The notes beneath the pieces are model-generated. The model saw nothing but the letters and a program-made list of their open reading frames with translations. It was not told where the DNA came from and ran no database searches. Shown here piece by piece: positions 10,901 through 21,100 of a stretch of 64,000 nt of DNA (the first letter of the stretch is position 1; every line of letters starts with the position of its first letter). Source of the stretch: Paragorgia papillata (taxonomy: Eukaryota > Cnidaria > Anthozoa > Scleralcyonacea > Coralliidae); contig JAWNZC010000087.1 in the NCBI GenBank assembly GCA_035771165.1, positions 5,496,001 to 5,560,000 on the forward strand, read 5' to 3'. The translations under genes were made by a program, and so were the position numbers.

Positions 10901-13900
10901 AACCCGGATAAAGGAACAGTTACTTTCAAAATTTGCTCAAAATGTAGAGAAAAGTCAAGCGATGAACTTGATATCAATAAAAGCTTGGTGTAGAAACTTA
11001 AAAGGACCGAATATAGATGAAAATAAACCAGCCGGTAAAGTTGAGTTAAGAATAACTATTAATAAGGGCACGGCATGGAGGAAAGTTGACGATAATTCAA
11101 AAACCAGTAAACTGGAAACTCCGAGAATAACACGAGTGGTAGAACTGATCCAAGCGATCAATATGATTTAAAACTTGGCTCAAAGTAGATGTTCTAAGAA
11201 CGGGAAATTCAAAAATTCACTGTTGTTAGGCGACGAGAATAATTGGTCATGGTCGTGGCTATGGTGACGGTGTAATGGTAAGGTAACAGTCGTAATTGTG
11301 ATGTAAAGGGACATAGCAAAGCCAATAGTATTTGCAATTTGCAAGAACGAAGGAAAAACTTACCCATGTGTAATGTTTGCGAGTTTGGTGTATTGTAATT
11401 TTACCTATAAAAAATGCTTGTTACATTACACACACCTTGAAAACGTATCACATGCACTAAATATTTACGACGTAAACCAATCTCGTTCCCAGAGCCCACG
11501 TTCCCCACCCGGGAAACGAGACTCTGGGATAATCCGTTTCAAATCACAGGATTCTTGTTATTCCGGTTGAGGTACGCATGCCTAATTATCCGAGGGGAAT
11601 CTGGATGGTATGTTCTCCTTGTTTGACTTTTCCCCAAACAAGTCAATGGGGTTGCTGGCGAAGCTCGAATTACGGCATCTACACACATACGGCGAAGATA
11701 TCGATCGCGGCAACGTCTTCACTGGAGTCTTGTCCAACATTTTTGTTGATTTTGGTTTTATTAATTCTACTTCCGGTCACTTCAGACCAACTCATGCTCA
11801 CTATTCAGCCAATAACGTAACGATTTGAAACGGATTATCCCAGAGTCTCTCGTTTTCCTAGCCTGCGTAGCCGGCGCTGGGGATTGAGACGGACAGTGAA
11901 AGGAGCGCCTGCAGTCACCCATTGTTATTTTTCGTGTATAGCGTTCGCCGACGAACGCTCGCAGTCTATTGGTTGACACGCTAATGACCAATCAATCAAA
12001 GAGAGTTTGAATTTCGGCTGCCGACGTTGGCGAAGAAGAGCGTTGTGAAAATGTACCTTGCATATAATATTATTAAGGAAACGAGCTCAAAATAAACTGA
12101 GATTGAGAAGAGAGTGGCCATAAGGCAGCTGCATGTGTATCAGAAGGAAAATGTTTATTCGCTGGTTTTCCAACAGTTAATTACGGTAAGATTTTCACGC
12201 AAGACGTGGCCCCTTCGGCGACTTCGCTTAACGTCGAGTAACTGAATTGTCTGACATTGGCTTGAGCAAAACATCATGTAGAATTTCTTACACTCGCATT
12301 TGATTCGAATCAGTGGGATCTACTCAGGCGTACTTCTCCTGCTGCATTGGCCATCAGCGCCAGTTATCAGTGGAAAATAAAATTTGCTATTGAATTTAAC
12401 TCAGTATTATTGATGTGACTGCGAATGTCGCGAGATGTTCTGATTATATTTATATTGATCGTCGTCATATTCGTTGTATGCACATCTTTTATAACTACGA
12501 AAATAATCTGTCTGAGCTTTCTGTAGCCCATTCAACATAAATTGTTTAATTAGTTAAAAGATTTTGCAGCGAACACTATTAAACCGTAAATCAGTCAAGA
12601 TATAGCAACAGCAGAATAATATAATGTTGTCAGACGCTGACACAGCGAACATATACCACACAAATTCCTGAATCAAGAAGGCACTTTATAAAATAACATG
12701 CATACTACGCAAGCCCTGATTGGTCAATTGCCGTGTTTGGATCAGAGTATCCAAACACGGAAAATTCCCGCCAAAACGATTTTTTGAAAATGTCGGATAA
12801 TAATTTTCTTTCAAGTTTGGATATTGTAGATGAGAATATATTTAATAAAAGCGAAAATAACAGAAACAGTAAGCAAAGGTTTGTTAGTACAACTGAGGAA
12901 GAATTAGACGAGTTGGTCGAGAACTCACAAGCCCAGAGTACAAAGTACAAAACAATTTACGCCGTCAACATTTTTAAAGGTACGAAACTTATAAAACTTT
13001 TATTCTCTTTAACAAAAATTAAATACAGAATATTGAAATTTAAAATCTAGTATCACTTTAATGCTCACACAGAACCTAATATTTAAACGTTTACATTATT
13101 TTTGAAGAATGGGCTGAACATCGCAATGTATTGACTAAGTTAAATGAAATGGACAGCGAGACGTTGGACAACAACCTGCGTTTGTTTTACGCTGAAATAA
13201 AAACCCAGGACGGAAAGGACTACAGCAGGTCCACACTTCTGGGAATACGAAATGGTTTGGAGAGGTTTCTTAACGGGCCACCGCATAACAAAGGCATAAC
13301 AATAGCAGGAAACCCGACATTCAAAAGGTCCAACATTTTGCTCAACGCTAAGATAAAATCGTTGAAACAACAAGGTAAACAAAGCGTGAAACACAAACCT
13401 GCGCTTGAGGCTGAAGACCTGGTAAAGCTGAAGATCAATGATGTACTCGACTGTTCCAACCCCCTTGGATTGCAGAGAAATGTATGGTTTCACACAACCC
13501 TCTTCTGGTGTCGTCGAGGTCGCGAAGGTCAAAGAAATTTAACAAAACAAAGCTTCGTGTTCGCTAAAGATCCGACTGGTGACGAGTTTGTAACGATGGC
13601 CCATTGTGAATCATCGAAAAACCATCCAGGTGGAGTAAATGACACAGAAAGCTTCAAGCATATGGGACGAATGTACAAAACCCCACAACAAAATGATGGC
13701 TACAGCGCCCTGAAGCTTTACATCTCCAAGCTAAATCCATCCTGCGAAGCCTTTTTTCAGTATCCGAAGCGCCAGTGGTCGTCGGCCGATATCGTCTGGT
13801 ACGAAAATCGTCCTCTCGGTGTAAATAAGCTCGGCGATATGATGAAAATCATCAGTTCAGCTGCTGGCTTGTCTACCATCTACACTAACCACTGTGTGAG

Positions 13901-16900
13901 AGCAACATCCATTACCCTTTGGTCCGATGCTGGCTTGACCAACCGGCACATCATGTCTATTTCAGGCCACCGAAACGAGCAGTCGCTTCAGCATTACAAC
14001 CGAAGACCATCAACATCACAACTCAAGCGTTGCAGCGATGTCCTCTCACAAGCTCTTGGTGGTGAATGTTCAGATGGGCATCAAGCAGCAAAACGAAGAC
14101 GCGTCCTTCAGCTTGCTTCCAATTCCGAGTCAAATGCCCCAACAACAACGATCACTTCGCAGACCTCAAACATTCAGATCGAAAATCTCCCTCAGTTTGG
14201 TTCCCTGTTTAGCAGTTGCTCCATTGGGAATGTAAATGTAAATTTCCATCTGCAGCAGTGATTTTGAACTTGTTTCCCCCACTTGTTTAAGCCTTTAAGC
14301 CTTTGACAGTTACTTGCAAAGGCTTAAAATGCTCTATTAATGTTAAATAAACATCATGCTAGTTGACGACTTTGGGAGAATTGACATATTTATCAAATTG
14401 TTTTAATAAAGTTTATTGCTTTTTATCTGTTGTTATATTGCTTTTTATCTGTTGTTATTTTATAAAAGAAATACCAAATGGTTTTCCGTGTTTGGATACT
14501 CTGATCCAAACACTTGGGAAATTGCTCGACTTTCGAAAAGCTAAAAACATTCGCCTACGGCTCGTGTTTTGTTACGCTTTTCTCCAGTCTCGCAATTTCC
14601 CGCGTGTTTGGATCAGAGTATCCAAACACGGAAAACCATTTGGTATTTCTTTATTATAAAATAACATGTATACTACGCGAGCCCTGATTGGTTAATTGCC
14701 GTGTTTGGATCAGAGTATCCAAACACGGAAAATTCCCGCCAAAACGATTTTTTGAAAATGTCGGACAGTATATCATATTCACTTGTGATTATTTTATAAA
14801 AGAAATACCAAATGGCTTTTTCCGTGTTTGGAGACTCTTATCCAAACACTTGGGAAATTGCTCGACTTTCGAAAAGCTAAAAACACTCGCCTACGGCTCG
14901 TGTTTTGTCACGCTTTTCTCCAGTCTCGCAATTTCCCGCGTGTTTGGATCAGAGTATCCAAACACGGAAAACCATTTGGTATTTCTTTATTGATACACAT
15001 GCTCAATCATAACTGTGCTATTTTAGTTAATTCTAGATACGTGTTTTTTAAACGGAGTAAATATTCGATCAACTTCCAAATTAATTAAGCTATTTAGCTT
15101 AGGTTTTTGAAATTGAGAACTTCCAAAAATACACTGTTTTAATTAGGGGGCGGCAAGAAAATTATCAATAGGCGCCTGCAGGTGCTCCCTTCCCCAATCA
15201 CCCCAGTGCCGGCTACGCAGGCTATCGTTTTCCGGGTGGGGAACGTGGGCTCTGGGAACGAGATTTGACGTAAACGCTTTACGTGCAAACGCTGTCGCTT
15301 ATAAATTAAAGGACGTGTGACTAGATTAGCTCTCCTACTCTCAGTAGCTCAACTGTTAGGGCCGTCTAACTACGGTTATTAGAAGGTTGCGGGTTCTATT
15401 CTTGTAAGGGGCTTAGAAACATTTTCGAATTATTTTAGCTTGACGAACGTCTACTAAATATGAGTTCTATTTCTTCTGTCGTCAAAAGTTTATAATAATG
15501 TATTTGTGCATGGATATTTTTCCCCTTACCGCTTTAATTATCTATTTCTCAATCGCAATTTAGTCTGTTCTTCATCGACTTCATGTTTTCGGTTTTATTA
15601 TAGTTGTAATATCACGGCCACCTCGGTTTTCATTGTTTCCACACGCACATTTAATATCGAAATAACCCGATGCATAAAGATGAGGTACGATTAGTAACTA
15701 ATCATACCTATAACCTTTATGCATCAGGTACGATTAGTAACTAATCATACCTAATGTTTATACACGAGGTACGATTCCCGTGATTTACAATAGGCAATAT
15801 CATTGCCCAATGCAACGGGACCATGCCTAAAACATTTCGAGTAGAGTACACTGGAGTGTAGCGCCCCCAATCGAGAAGTGGAGACAAGTCTTTGCCTATC
15901 TCCAAGTAGGTTCGCTGAACACGCTTGTAGCGGCAGCGCCCTAAACGAAAGGCAAACTTTCATTGTGTTACTGGTTAGTTATCTCAAGAATTTATTACAG
16001 TTTGCCTGGAACATAAAATGTGGGACTAATACTAAATCAATGCGCATGTCTTTACACTGTTGTTCTTTTTATAGACAACTATCTAATATTAGTTTATGTG
16101 CGTGAATTAGCATTAGGTCAATGGTAACCTTTCAACCGATCATATACATGTTTTGTTAGTTAAAAGCGCTTGTAATATATTTACAGATATATAGATATAT
16201 AAATGGCTATTGCATTTCAAGTAAAGATAGTTACCGATAGATCATGGCCACGTTTGGATGTTGGTTTTATGCCAGATACATTCCCTCGGGCTTCGCCCTC
16301 GGGACTTTTACTCTCCTTCTTCTTCCTCGGTAACCGTAATATTACAAAGTGATAGCATAACATATTGGTTGATTAGTGATTAAATGTCCCTCAAGCCTCG
16401 GGAGGTTTAGTTTTCGGGTACATTTAATCACTATTCAACCTATATGTTATGCTATTACTTATAATAATTGTAACTGTGTTATTATCATTATATTATAAGT
16501 AACAGTTGGCATTTCACTCAATTAAACTACATTTTGTCAAGGTTTTTTTAACTAGAATCTCGGGAGTGAGAATATGCACATTTTAAGAATAAACCAAGAA
16601 CAGTTGCAAAAATTGCAACCCCAACGCCTTCCAGCTAGGAATCAAACTCGCGACCTTGCGATACTAGTGCAGCGCGAGTACTACAAAGATAATCTTTGAA
16701 ATTGCTAAAATATACTATTTTTTCTTGAGTGTCCGTGAAACCGAATTGAAAGTTTGCATTATATATTAGACAAAACTCTTTTGTTTCACTAGACTTCGCA
16801 GATCACAGCTATTCTTGGAGGACTTTCTGCCGCAAAGTTTGTGACATCATCCGATGAGGATGGCGATGAAGAACGGGGCGGCGAGAACCACCAAAACATG

Positions 16901-18245
16901 GAAGAACTCTCAAATGATGTGGAAGCTTTTGGATACATTTTACAGATGCTGCTTGACACCGCATATTTTGAACGGGCCACTCTTCGATTGGTGAGCATTA
17001 AGTATTATTGAATTTTCAAACGGCACTTTTTTATAGTTATAAATACATAATTTAAGAAGTGTCGGTAGATATAGATAGATATGTTTCTTAAAATCACCTT
17101 GATTACAGTATGAACTGAATTGTTGAGGTTTACATCATTTGAAATCTCTAATATTACAGCCAAAATAACTAGTCCTAAAAATATACATTAACTATAATTA
17201 AAACTATAATATTATAAATCTTAACTATGATTAAACAATTGCTTTATTGTAATTGGTATAGCACTAGCATTAATAAATGTGTTGTTAAAACGATTAGTTT
17301 GGCAACGCGGTATTTTTAAAAGCATGTTCTTTTCCTAAGATTCACAGATAAATTACTGTCTTTATACGGTAAAAGTTGATGTAACTGTCCGTTCGGCTGA
17401 GTCAGAATCTTGTTAAAGAACGAGGAACAAAGTTCAGATCTGCGTTGTTGAAGGCTAGAAAGTCCTGATCTTGTTAGGGCTTGTTCGTAAGGTATATCAT
17501 ACATCCGTAGGTGTACTTTTGTTAGTGTGAAATACAGTACTAGTTACCAAAAGGTGTAGTATTTTGCCTCTCGAGTGAACATAAAATAACAAAAAAAAAA
17601 TACAGTCGATTTTTCAATATAGTGTTCAACACCATAAACACGAAGATGTGATTTTATGTTCTGCTTAAGTTCAAGCCAATAAAATCTAAACCAAGCTTGA
17701 CGAGCTCGGCGAACGACGTGTTACTGGTAACCCACAGTTGCATATCCTACTCAAGTAAAATATTCTATTGGAAGACAAAAGCAAAACTAACTAGAGGGCA
17801 GTCAGGAACTGCATATACCTCCGCCAATGGGTTATTAGAGATGTAATTATTAGCCATCCCGCTAACCAGCTAGCTCACGAGACCAACACATGCATGTATA
17901 AATAGAATGCTTGAATGCACTCGTACCAAAATTATAAGCGCAATCAAGCATTTCTTATACACGGAGAATCTTTCAGTCTGATTTGTATTAATTTCTCATC
18001 CAAATTTTGACTAAATTCATCCACAATTTAATAGGTTGGTCGTTGGTCCATTGCCAACACTTCTGCAAACTTTCATGAAAATCGGTGCAATATTTTTTGA
18101 GATATCCTGGCGAGAGACAGACAAACAAACAACCAACCAACCAACCAACCAACCAAACAAACAAACAAACAAACAAACAAACGAACGAACGAACGAACGA
18201 ACAGCCAACAAGCAGACCGACAGACAGACAGACAGACAGACAGAC

Positions 18246-18316
<71 letters not shown>

Positions 18317-19603
18317 TAGATAGATAGACAGACAGACGACAGACAGACAAACAGACGACAGACAGACAGAGGCAGGCAGGCAGACAGACAGACAGACAGA
18401 GGCAGGCAGGCAGACAGGCAGGCAGGCAACACGATCGGAAATTGCGGCTGTCGAAACTCTCGAAATACGGGCTGACCCGTATTAACTACGCATGCGTAGA
18501 ACGAATATCTCTTGCGTGTAAACGTCATCAAAATACACGAGACCAAGCGAGGCGCGAGATGAATGAGGAGCGAAGGAGCGTTGTGGTACGTGTGGGTTCA
18601 TACGATAAAATTAGGAAGATAAAGGACAATAATGGATCCATTGAAGAGGATACTAGGGATATTGTAGGATATCAAGCATTTGAAATCAATATGGCGGAAA
18701 AAGTAGACGAAGAACATGGTGCGATATAGTATCGTAAACGTCCATGTAAAATGACTAAAATCTGTTGTTGGTTGGCCGTTAACTACCCACAAAGGAAGTC
18801 GGGTTGTTTTTTTGGCAGATTTGTGTACCCAATTAGCCTTTAAAACGGATTTTAAAGTTTGAATCAGCGTGGAAAGTATACCGTTGACGACTGACGAAGT
18901 GACGAGTTGACATAAAACAAATCCAATCAACTATGGAGGGTGAATAAAGCTATCAACTATCAGCCGACAACTCACTTGAGCCAGCACGCACGTGGACTGT
19001 GAACTGCGCCATGAAAGTGACCGATTTTTTATGCGATTTCCGATCGTGGCAGGCAGGCAGGCCGACCGACCGACCGATCGATCGATTGATTAGTTAATTG
19101 ATGAGTTAATTGATTAATTGATTGGTTGGTTGCTTAACTGGTTAACTGATTGATTAATTGGTTAATTAATTGATGAATAATACAAACAATGTATTTTTTT
19201 TAGTAATTTTTTTTTCTCTTTTTATAAGTGTTTGTAAGTAACTTTTGGGTGGATTAGCACGTATGGTTCTCATGTTTCCTTTCTAGTCCTTCCCCACTGT
19301 ATCCTTTGTAGTTTTGTCTATTTGATGTAATTATTCCTTAATATTTTTTTTGTAGTTCATACTTTTATTTATCTATTATGTTTATACTTGCAGTTAAATG
19401 GATTAAATTAAAATAATTAATTAAAATTAAATTACATTACATTACATTACATTGCATTACATTACATTACATTACATTACATTACATTACATTACATTAC
19501 ATTACATTACATTACATTACATTACATTACATTACATTACTTGATTGATTAGTTAATTGATTAGTTAATTGGTTAATTGATTGATTGATTGATTGATTGA
19601 TTG

Positions 19604-19637
<34 letters not shown>

Positions 19638-20067
19638 TGATTGATTGATTAGTTAATTGATTAGTTAATTTATTAATTTATTGGTTGGTTGCTTAACTGG
19701 TTAACTGATTGATTAATTGGTTAATTAATTGATGAATAATACAAACAATGTTTTTTTTTGGTAAATTTTTTTTCTCTTTTTATAAGTGTTTGTTAGTAAC
19801 TTTTGGGTGGATTAGCACGAATGGTTCTCATGTTCCTTTCTAGTCCTTCCCCACTGCATCCTCTATAATCCTGTACTGTATTTTGGTTGAAGCTTGTGTA
19901 TGTGTATATGTAGAAACTAAATAGATTTTTTTGCTCAAATCTAGTTACATGATGTGATGGATTCTTGTTTCATCGAAGATCGTAAAAGCAGACCAACAGC
20001 ATTAGAGATTTCCAACCAAATCGAATTGGTGGATCTTGATTATGGCTATTGGGATACCCGTCTCTAA
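4742..20067 (+). CDS. Protein kinase-like gene (predicted pseudokinase), C-terminal exons
   Basis: Exons join in phase: 4742-4910, 5014-5086, 5330-5522, 16802-16990 and 19945-20067. All have GT/AG borders. The conceptual product shows a kinase fold. HRNVLAFLWSGE is the beta4 region; FLIVYELPSTQTLPDFL is the hinge; IVHNALLPENILI is the catalytic loop; ITAILGGLSAAKF replaces the DFG strand; NDVEAFGYILQMLL matches the SDVWSFG helix; MDSCFIEDRKSRPTALEI is the C-terminal Arg motif. The catalytic Asp of HRD is Ala (HNA), DFG reads LGG, and the activation segment is an acidic Asp/Glu stretch without APE. The product is therefore probably catalytically dead and may act as a scaffold. The glycine loop and earlier exons are not in the window. 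The 11 kb intron is full of transposons. Confidence is high for the kinase family; the subfamily is unknown. Confidence 0.82.
5014..5086 (+). CDS. Pseudokinase exon (short linker)
   Basis: A 73-nt exon between CTCTCAG and TT|GTATGT. It encodes ADKTSCIRDPELPGTSKEEL and then EYDDL, and keeps phase with both neighbours. Confidence 0.72.
5330..5522 (+). CDS. Pseudokinase exon (hinge and degenerate catalytic loop)
   Basis: A 193-nt exon between TTTTCAAG and AAG|GTATGG. It encodes the hinge, helix E and VHNALLPENILI, where HRD has become HNA. Confidence 0.85.
6788..7271. mobile_element. Foldback MITE with TTAA target duplication, copy 1
   Basis: A 476-bp imperfect palindrome (6792-7267) whose ends read AGTGTTTATGAAACG and its complement. 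TTAA is on both sides (6788-6791 and 7268-7271). It splits the LINE between codons for ALDV and NKATG, and removing it together with one TTAA restores the LINE frame exactly. A TTAA duplication is the piggyBac signature. A second copy is at 58391-58906. Confidence 0.88.
7401..7526. mobile_element. 126-bp MITE with GGCTACGTCCACACGTA-type inverted ends
   Basis: The left end GGCTACGTCCACACGTATA and the right end (complement GGCTATATACGTCCACACGTATA) form a long imperfect hairpin. The element lies inside the same LINE. The flanks suggest at most a 3-bp TGA duplication. Confidence 0.75.
8529..9937. mobile_element. 1.4-kb foldback element with 8-bp target duplication (hAT-like)
   Basis: Two arms of about 690 bp are near-perfect reverse complements around a short AT-rich centre at about 9215-9250. 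The ends are TAGCCTCCTTCGCAGACG and its complement. GGATTTTC flanks both sides (8521-8528 and 9938-9945). An 8-bp duplication suggests hAT-type mobilisation. Each arm contains the same 97-aa frame on opposite strands. It shows no transposase motif and is probably not coding. Confidence 0.85.
9946..11468. other. Unique-looking intron sequence, no recognised gene
   Basis: AT-rich sequence in the pseudokinase intron. The only sizeable frame is 10803-11171 (+, 122 aa, Lys-rich). It has no motif I recognise and no splice context, so it is not annotated as a gene. Confidence 0.5.
12686..12797 (+). repeat. 112-bp direct repeat, left copy (promoter and start codon of recombinase)
   Basis: Matches 14654-14765 with about 3 mismatches. 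It contains lox-like site S1 and ends just inside the recombinase coding start (ATG at 12790). Confidence 0.85.
12731..12760 (+). repeat. lox-like palindrome S1
   Basis: Arm CCGTGTTTGGAT, spacer CAGAGT, arm ATCCAAACACGG: 12-bp perfect inverted arms around an asymmetric 6-bp spacer, forward orientation. It sits 30 bp upstream of the recombinase ATG. Confidence 0.85.
12790..14261 (+). CDS. Tyrosine recombinase, KIAA1958/Crypton-like (two exons, intact)
   Basis: Exon 1 is 12790-12979, with donor AAAG|GTACG. Exon 2 is 13108-14261, with acceptor TTTTTGAAG. Together they give 447 aa with no stop. Exon 1 is acidic and ends at YAVNIFKEWAEHRN, which resumes across the intron. The N-terminal half resembles a SAM-like core-binding domain (FYAEIKTQDGKDYSRSTLLG). 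Catalytic residues of the tyrosine recombinase fold are visible: an Arg cluster near residue 199 (WCRRGRE), H-x-x-R at about 325-328 (NHCVRATS), GHR near 351 and the nucleophile Tyr near 360 (LQHYNRR). This architecture is seen in Crypton-derived proteins such as KIAA1958 and QRICH1/ZMYM relatives. The C-terminal tail is Ser/Thr/Gln-rich. The gene sits between two direct repeats carrying lox-like palindromes. Confidence 0.86.
14486..14515 (-). repeat. lox-like palindrome S2 (reverse spacer)
   Basis: Arms as in S1 but with spacer ACTCTG, the reverse complement of CAGAGT. The last two bases of the right arm are TT instead of GG. Confidence 0.78.
14602..14631 (+). repeat. lox-like palindrome S3
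   Basis: Spacer CAGAGT in forward orientation. The arms are identical to S1 except the first base. Confidence 0.8.
14654..14765 (+). repeat. 112-bp direct repeat, right copy
   Basis: Second copy of the recombinase promoter/start segment, located 392 bp after the recombinase stop. It includes site S4 and an orphan ATG. Confidence 0.85.
14699..14728 (+). repeat. lox-like palindrome S4
   Basis: Identical to S1 in arms and spacer, and in the same orientation, 1968 bp downstream of it. Confidence 0.85.
14822..14851 (-). repeat. lox-like palindrome S5 (diverged)
   Basis: Reverse-orientation site with a mutated arm base and spacer ACTCTT. Confidence 0.65.
14938..14967 (+). repeat. lox-like palindrome S6
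   Basis: Forward site identical to S3. Confidence 0.8.
15338..15420 (+). repeat. tRNA-derived SINE or tRNA pseudogene fragment
   Basis: Box A-like GTAGCTCAACTGTTAGG is followed after about 33 bp by box B-like GCGGGTTCTATTC. No clean cloverleaf, so it is called a SINE head or tRNA relic and not a functional tRNA. Confidence 0.55.
15680..15770. repeat. Tandem short palindromes (GGTACGATTAGT motif)
   Basis: GGTACGATTAGT-AA-CTAATCATACC occurs twice, spaced about 46 bp. A third half-copy follows at about 15769. Confidence 0.7.
16351..16458. mobile_element. Small foldback MITE
   Basis: GTGATAGCATAACATATTGG and, downstream, its imperfect complement form arms of about 40 bp. They enclose a CCTCGGG-rich loop. 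Confidence 0.65.
16600..16690 (-). repeat. tRNA-derived SINE fragment
   Basis: On the minus strand GGTCGCGAGTTTGATTCCTA matches a tRNA box B/T-arm. The upstream GTAGTACTCGCGCTGC resembles an anticodon arm. Confidence 0.5.
16802..16990 (+). CDS. Pseudokinase exon (LGG in place of DFG, acidic activation segment, helix F)
   Basis: A 189-nt exon in phase 0 with donor TTG|GTGAGC. Two in-frame acceptors are possible, at 16792 and 16801. The downstream one (TCGCAG) gives the best kinase alignment. Confidence 0.8.
16991..17959. other. Intron sequence without recognised features
   Basis: AT-rich sequence of the last pseudokinase intron. A 62-aa minus frame at 17316-17504 (NKILTQPNGQLHQLL) may be retroelement debris, but it has no motif that supports a call. 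Confidence 0.45.
17960..18430 (+). repeat. RTE/SINE-like 3' end with (ACAA)n and (GACA)n tail
   Basis: The text around 18070-18115 (TTTCATGAAAATCGG...TTTTTGAGATATCCTGG) is a common 3' terminus of RTE-like elements and their SINEs. It runs directly into ACAA, ACGA, GACA and GGCA tetranucleotides. The long Ser/Val/Cys/Leu frames across it are repeat artefacts. Confidence 0.6.
18430..19049. mobile_element. 620-bp element with CACGATCGGAAATTGC inverted ends inside a (GGCA)n run
   Basis: The left end CACGATCGGAAATTGC and the right end (complement with one mismatch) are flanked on both sides by GGCA repeats, as if it had inserted into the microsatellite. A 95-aa frame inside (18442-18729) has no recognised motif. 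Confidence 0.6.
19050..19700. repeat. (GATT)n-like and (ATTAC)n simple repeats
   Basis: GATT/TAAT-type tetranucleotides surround an ATTAC pentanucleotide array at about 19432-19540. The sequence before the array looks like a LINE 3' UTR. Confidence 0.85.
19122..19310 (+). repeat. Direct duplication, copy 1 (about 190 bp)
   Basis: Starts TTGGTTGGTTGCTTAACTGG and matches 19681-19866 with few differences. The two copies bracket the pentanucleotide array. Confidence 0.8.
19681..19866 (+). repeat. Direct duplication, copy 2
   Basis: Second copy of 19122-19310, about 560 bp downstream. It ends about 80 bp before the last pseudokinase exon. Confidence 0.8.
19945..20067 (+). CDS. Pseudokinase terminal exon with stop
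   Basis: Acceptor CAAATCTAG opens a 123-nt exon. It encodes LHDVMDSCFIEDRKSRPTAL, the usual kinase C-lobe end, and a short tail before TAA. Confidence 0.82.
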   Translation, partial: LHDVMDSCFIEDRKSRPTALEISNQIELVDLDYGYWDTRL

Positions 20068-21100
20068 ACAGAAGATTCCTTCTCTTCAGTCTAGTTGCAA
20101 CATTATCGAGAAAAAGATAAAGCCCGTAAAGCCAGGATACGGATTTTTTCCGAAATCTAAAGTGATATTTGGAAAATCTTATGGAATTTCTTCTTATTCA
20201 TTTTTAGAAATAGTTTTGCTTCATAAGAGCACTCAGTACGGGATAAAGTAGAATGAATTTCAAAAAGCCCATATGTAATACGCTGTTTTAGGTGCATAAA
20301 AACCATTAGATTGGTTTTCTTTAAGAAATAATACCCTAAGCTTAAACATGGGAAAATTGTTTAAAAAAAGGTTATTACATAGTGTGTGGTAACCTTTGTA
20401 GTTGGGCTTGTAATGACTCGAGTCATATCGCTCAAAATAATTATTGACGAACTTTCATGCAATGTTCCTTATACAGATATATACTGTACCCTTTGAAAAA
20501 TACCGTATTCTGCAGTTTCATATATGCTGCCGGTATACTGATTGTAGTAAGAACATACATTAAATTTTCTTTTAACTTGCACCGAGTTGAATGTTGTTTC
20601 TTTTTAGAGGCAGTGCACTTGAAGCTGCTGTACTTGCGTTGCAAAAATGCGCGCCTTTTCAAAAGTATGTATGTCTTTGTATCATAACAGAAGAGAAGCA
20701 TGCATGTAAAGCAGGATGAAGTCATTTTATTAACGATATTTTTCAAGTTTTTGAAGTACTCTTTTAAATTCGTGATATCGTAAGCAAGTCGCACCCGTTC
20801 AACAAACGAGTACTAGCCGTGGGAACACTATAGTACTACCTGGCTGGACTGTCGGTCATCTAGGCACATTTCGAATCCCTAGACAGTCGGTATCATCTTT
20901 GATGGTTGGTATATAGCATCATTACTACTCCTCCCGTCCCCCAGTGTACCATCAGGACCCTGATCCAGTGGTCTCATAATATTTTATATTATAATAGTTT
21001 CAATTAGATTCTCCTGAGCTTGTCTATGTAGGGTAAGGGCTATAATGTTCCGATTTGTGGTTTCCAGAGCGACTCGATTTTTTTATTCTTCTTTGTAGTT
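20068..21100. other. Intergenic sequence after the pseudokinase stop
   Basis: Nothing recognisable. Short overlapping frames on both strands at 20441-20794 show no motif. Confidence 0.5.

Larger units (their letters stand above)
14465..14652. mobile_element. Small inverted-repeat unit M1 with two lox-like palindromes
   Basis: The ends AAAGAAATACCAAATGG and its complement bracket sites S2 and S3. The unit is repeated as M2 at 14798-14988. Confidence 0.78.
14798..14988. mobile_element. Small inverted-repeat unit M2
   Basis: Near-identical to M1 (14465-14652). It contains sites S5 and S6. Confidence 0.78.
11859..15224. mobile_element. Nested element with TAGCCTGCGTAGCCGGC ends, carrying a tyrosine recombinase
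   Basis: Ends TAGCCTGCGTAGCCGGC and its complement (GCCGGCTACGCAGGCTA). The 9-bp repeat TCGTTTTCC sits at 11850-11858 and 15225-15233. The 3366-bp interior holds a two-exon recombinase gene (12790-14261) and an array of palindromes. Whether the recombinase moves this element or is itself a passenger inside a Mutator-like element is open. The 9-bp duplication argues for a DDE transposase acting at the outer ends. Confidence 0.75.
11478..15266. mobile_element. Outer MITE, AATCTCGTTC family, 9-bp target duplication, carrying a nested insertion
   Basis: The left end is CAATCTCGTTCCCAGAGCCC and the right end is its complement. GACGTAAAC is duplicated at 11469-11477 and 15267-15275. Without the nested element (11859-15224) the MITE would be about 420 bp. 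A 9-bp duplication is typical of Mutator-like elements. A sister copy is at 22528-22719. Confidence 0.82.

Noticed and set aside
10803..11171. 122-aa Lys-rich frame
   Set aside because: No family, splice or neighbour support; could be chance.
13131..14261. Recombinase starting at 13131
   Set aside because: That position is TTG inside exon 2. Splicing from the ATG at 12790 gives a better N terminus and matches related proteins.
15338..15420. Functional tRNA gene
   Set aside because: Box A and box B resemblance only. The acceptor and anticodon stems do not pair convincingly.
17988..18546. Cys/Leu/Ser/Val-rich long frames
   Set aside because: Translation of GACA and ACAA tetranucleotide repeats.
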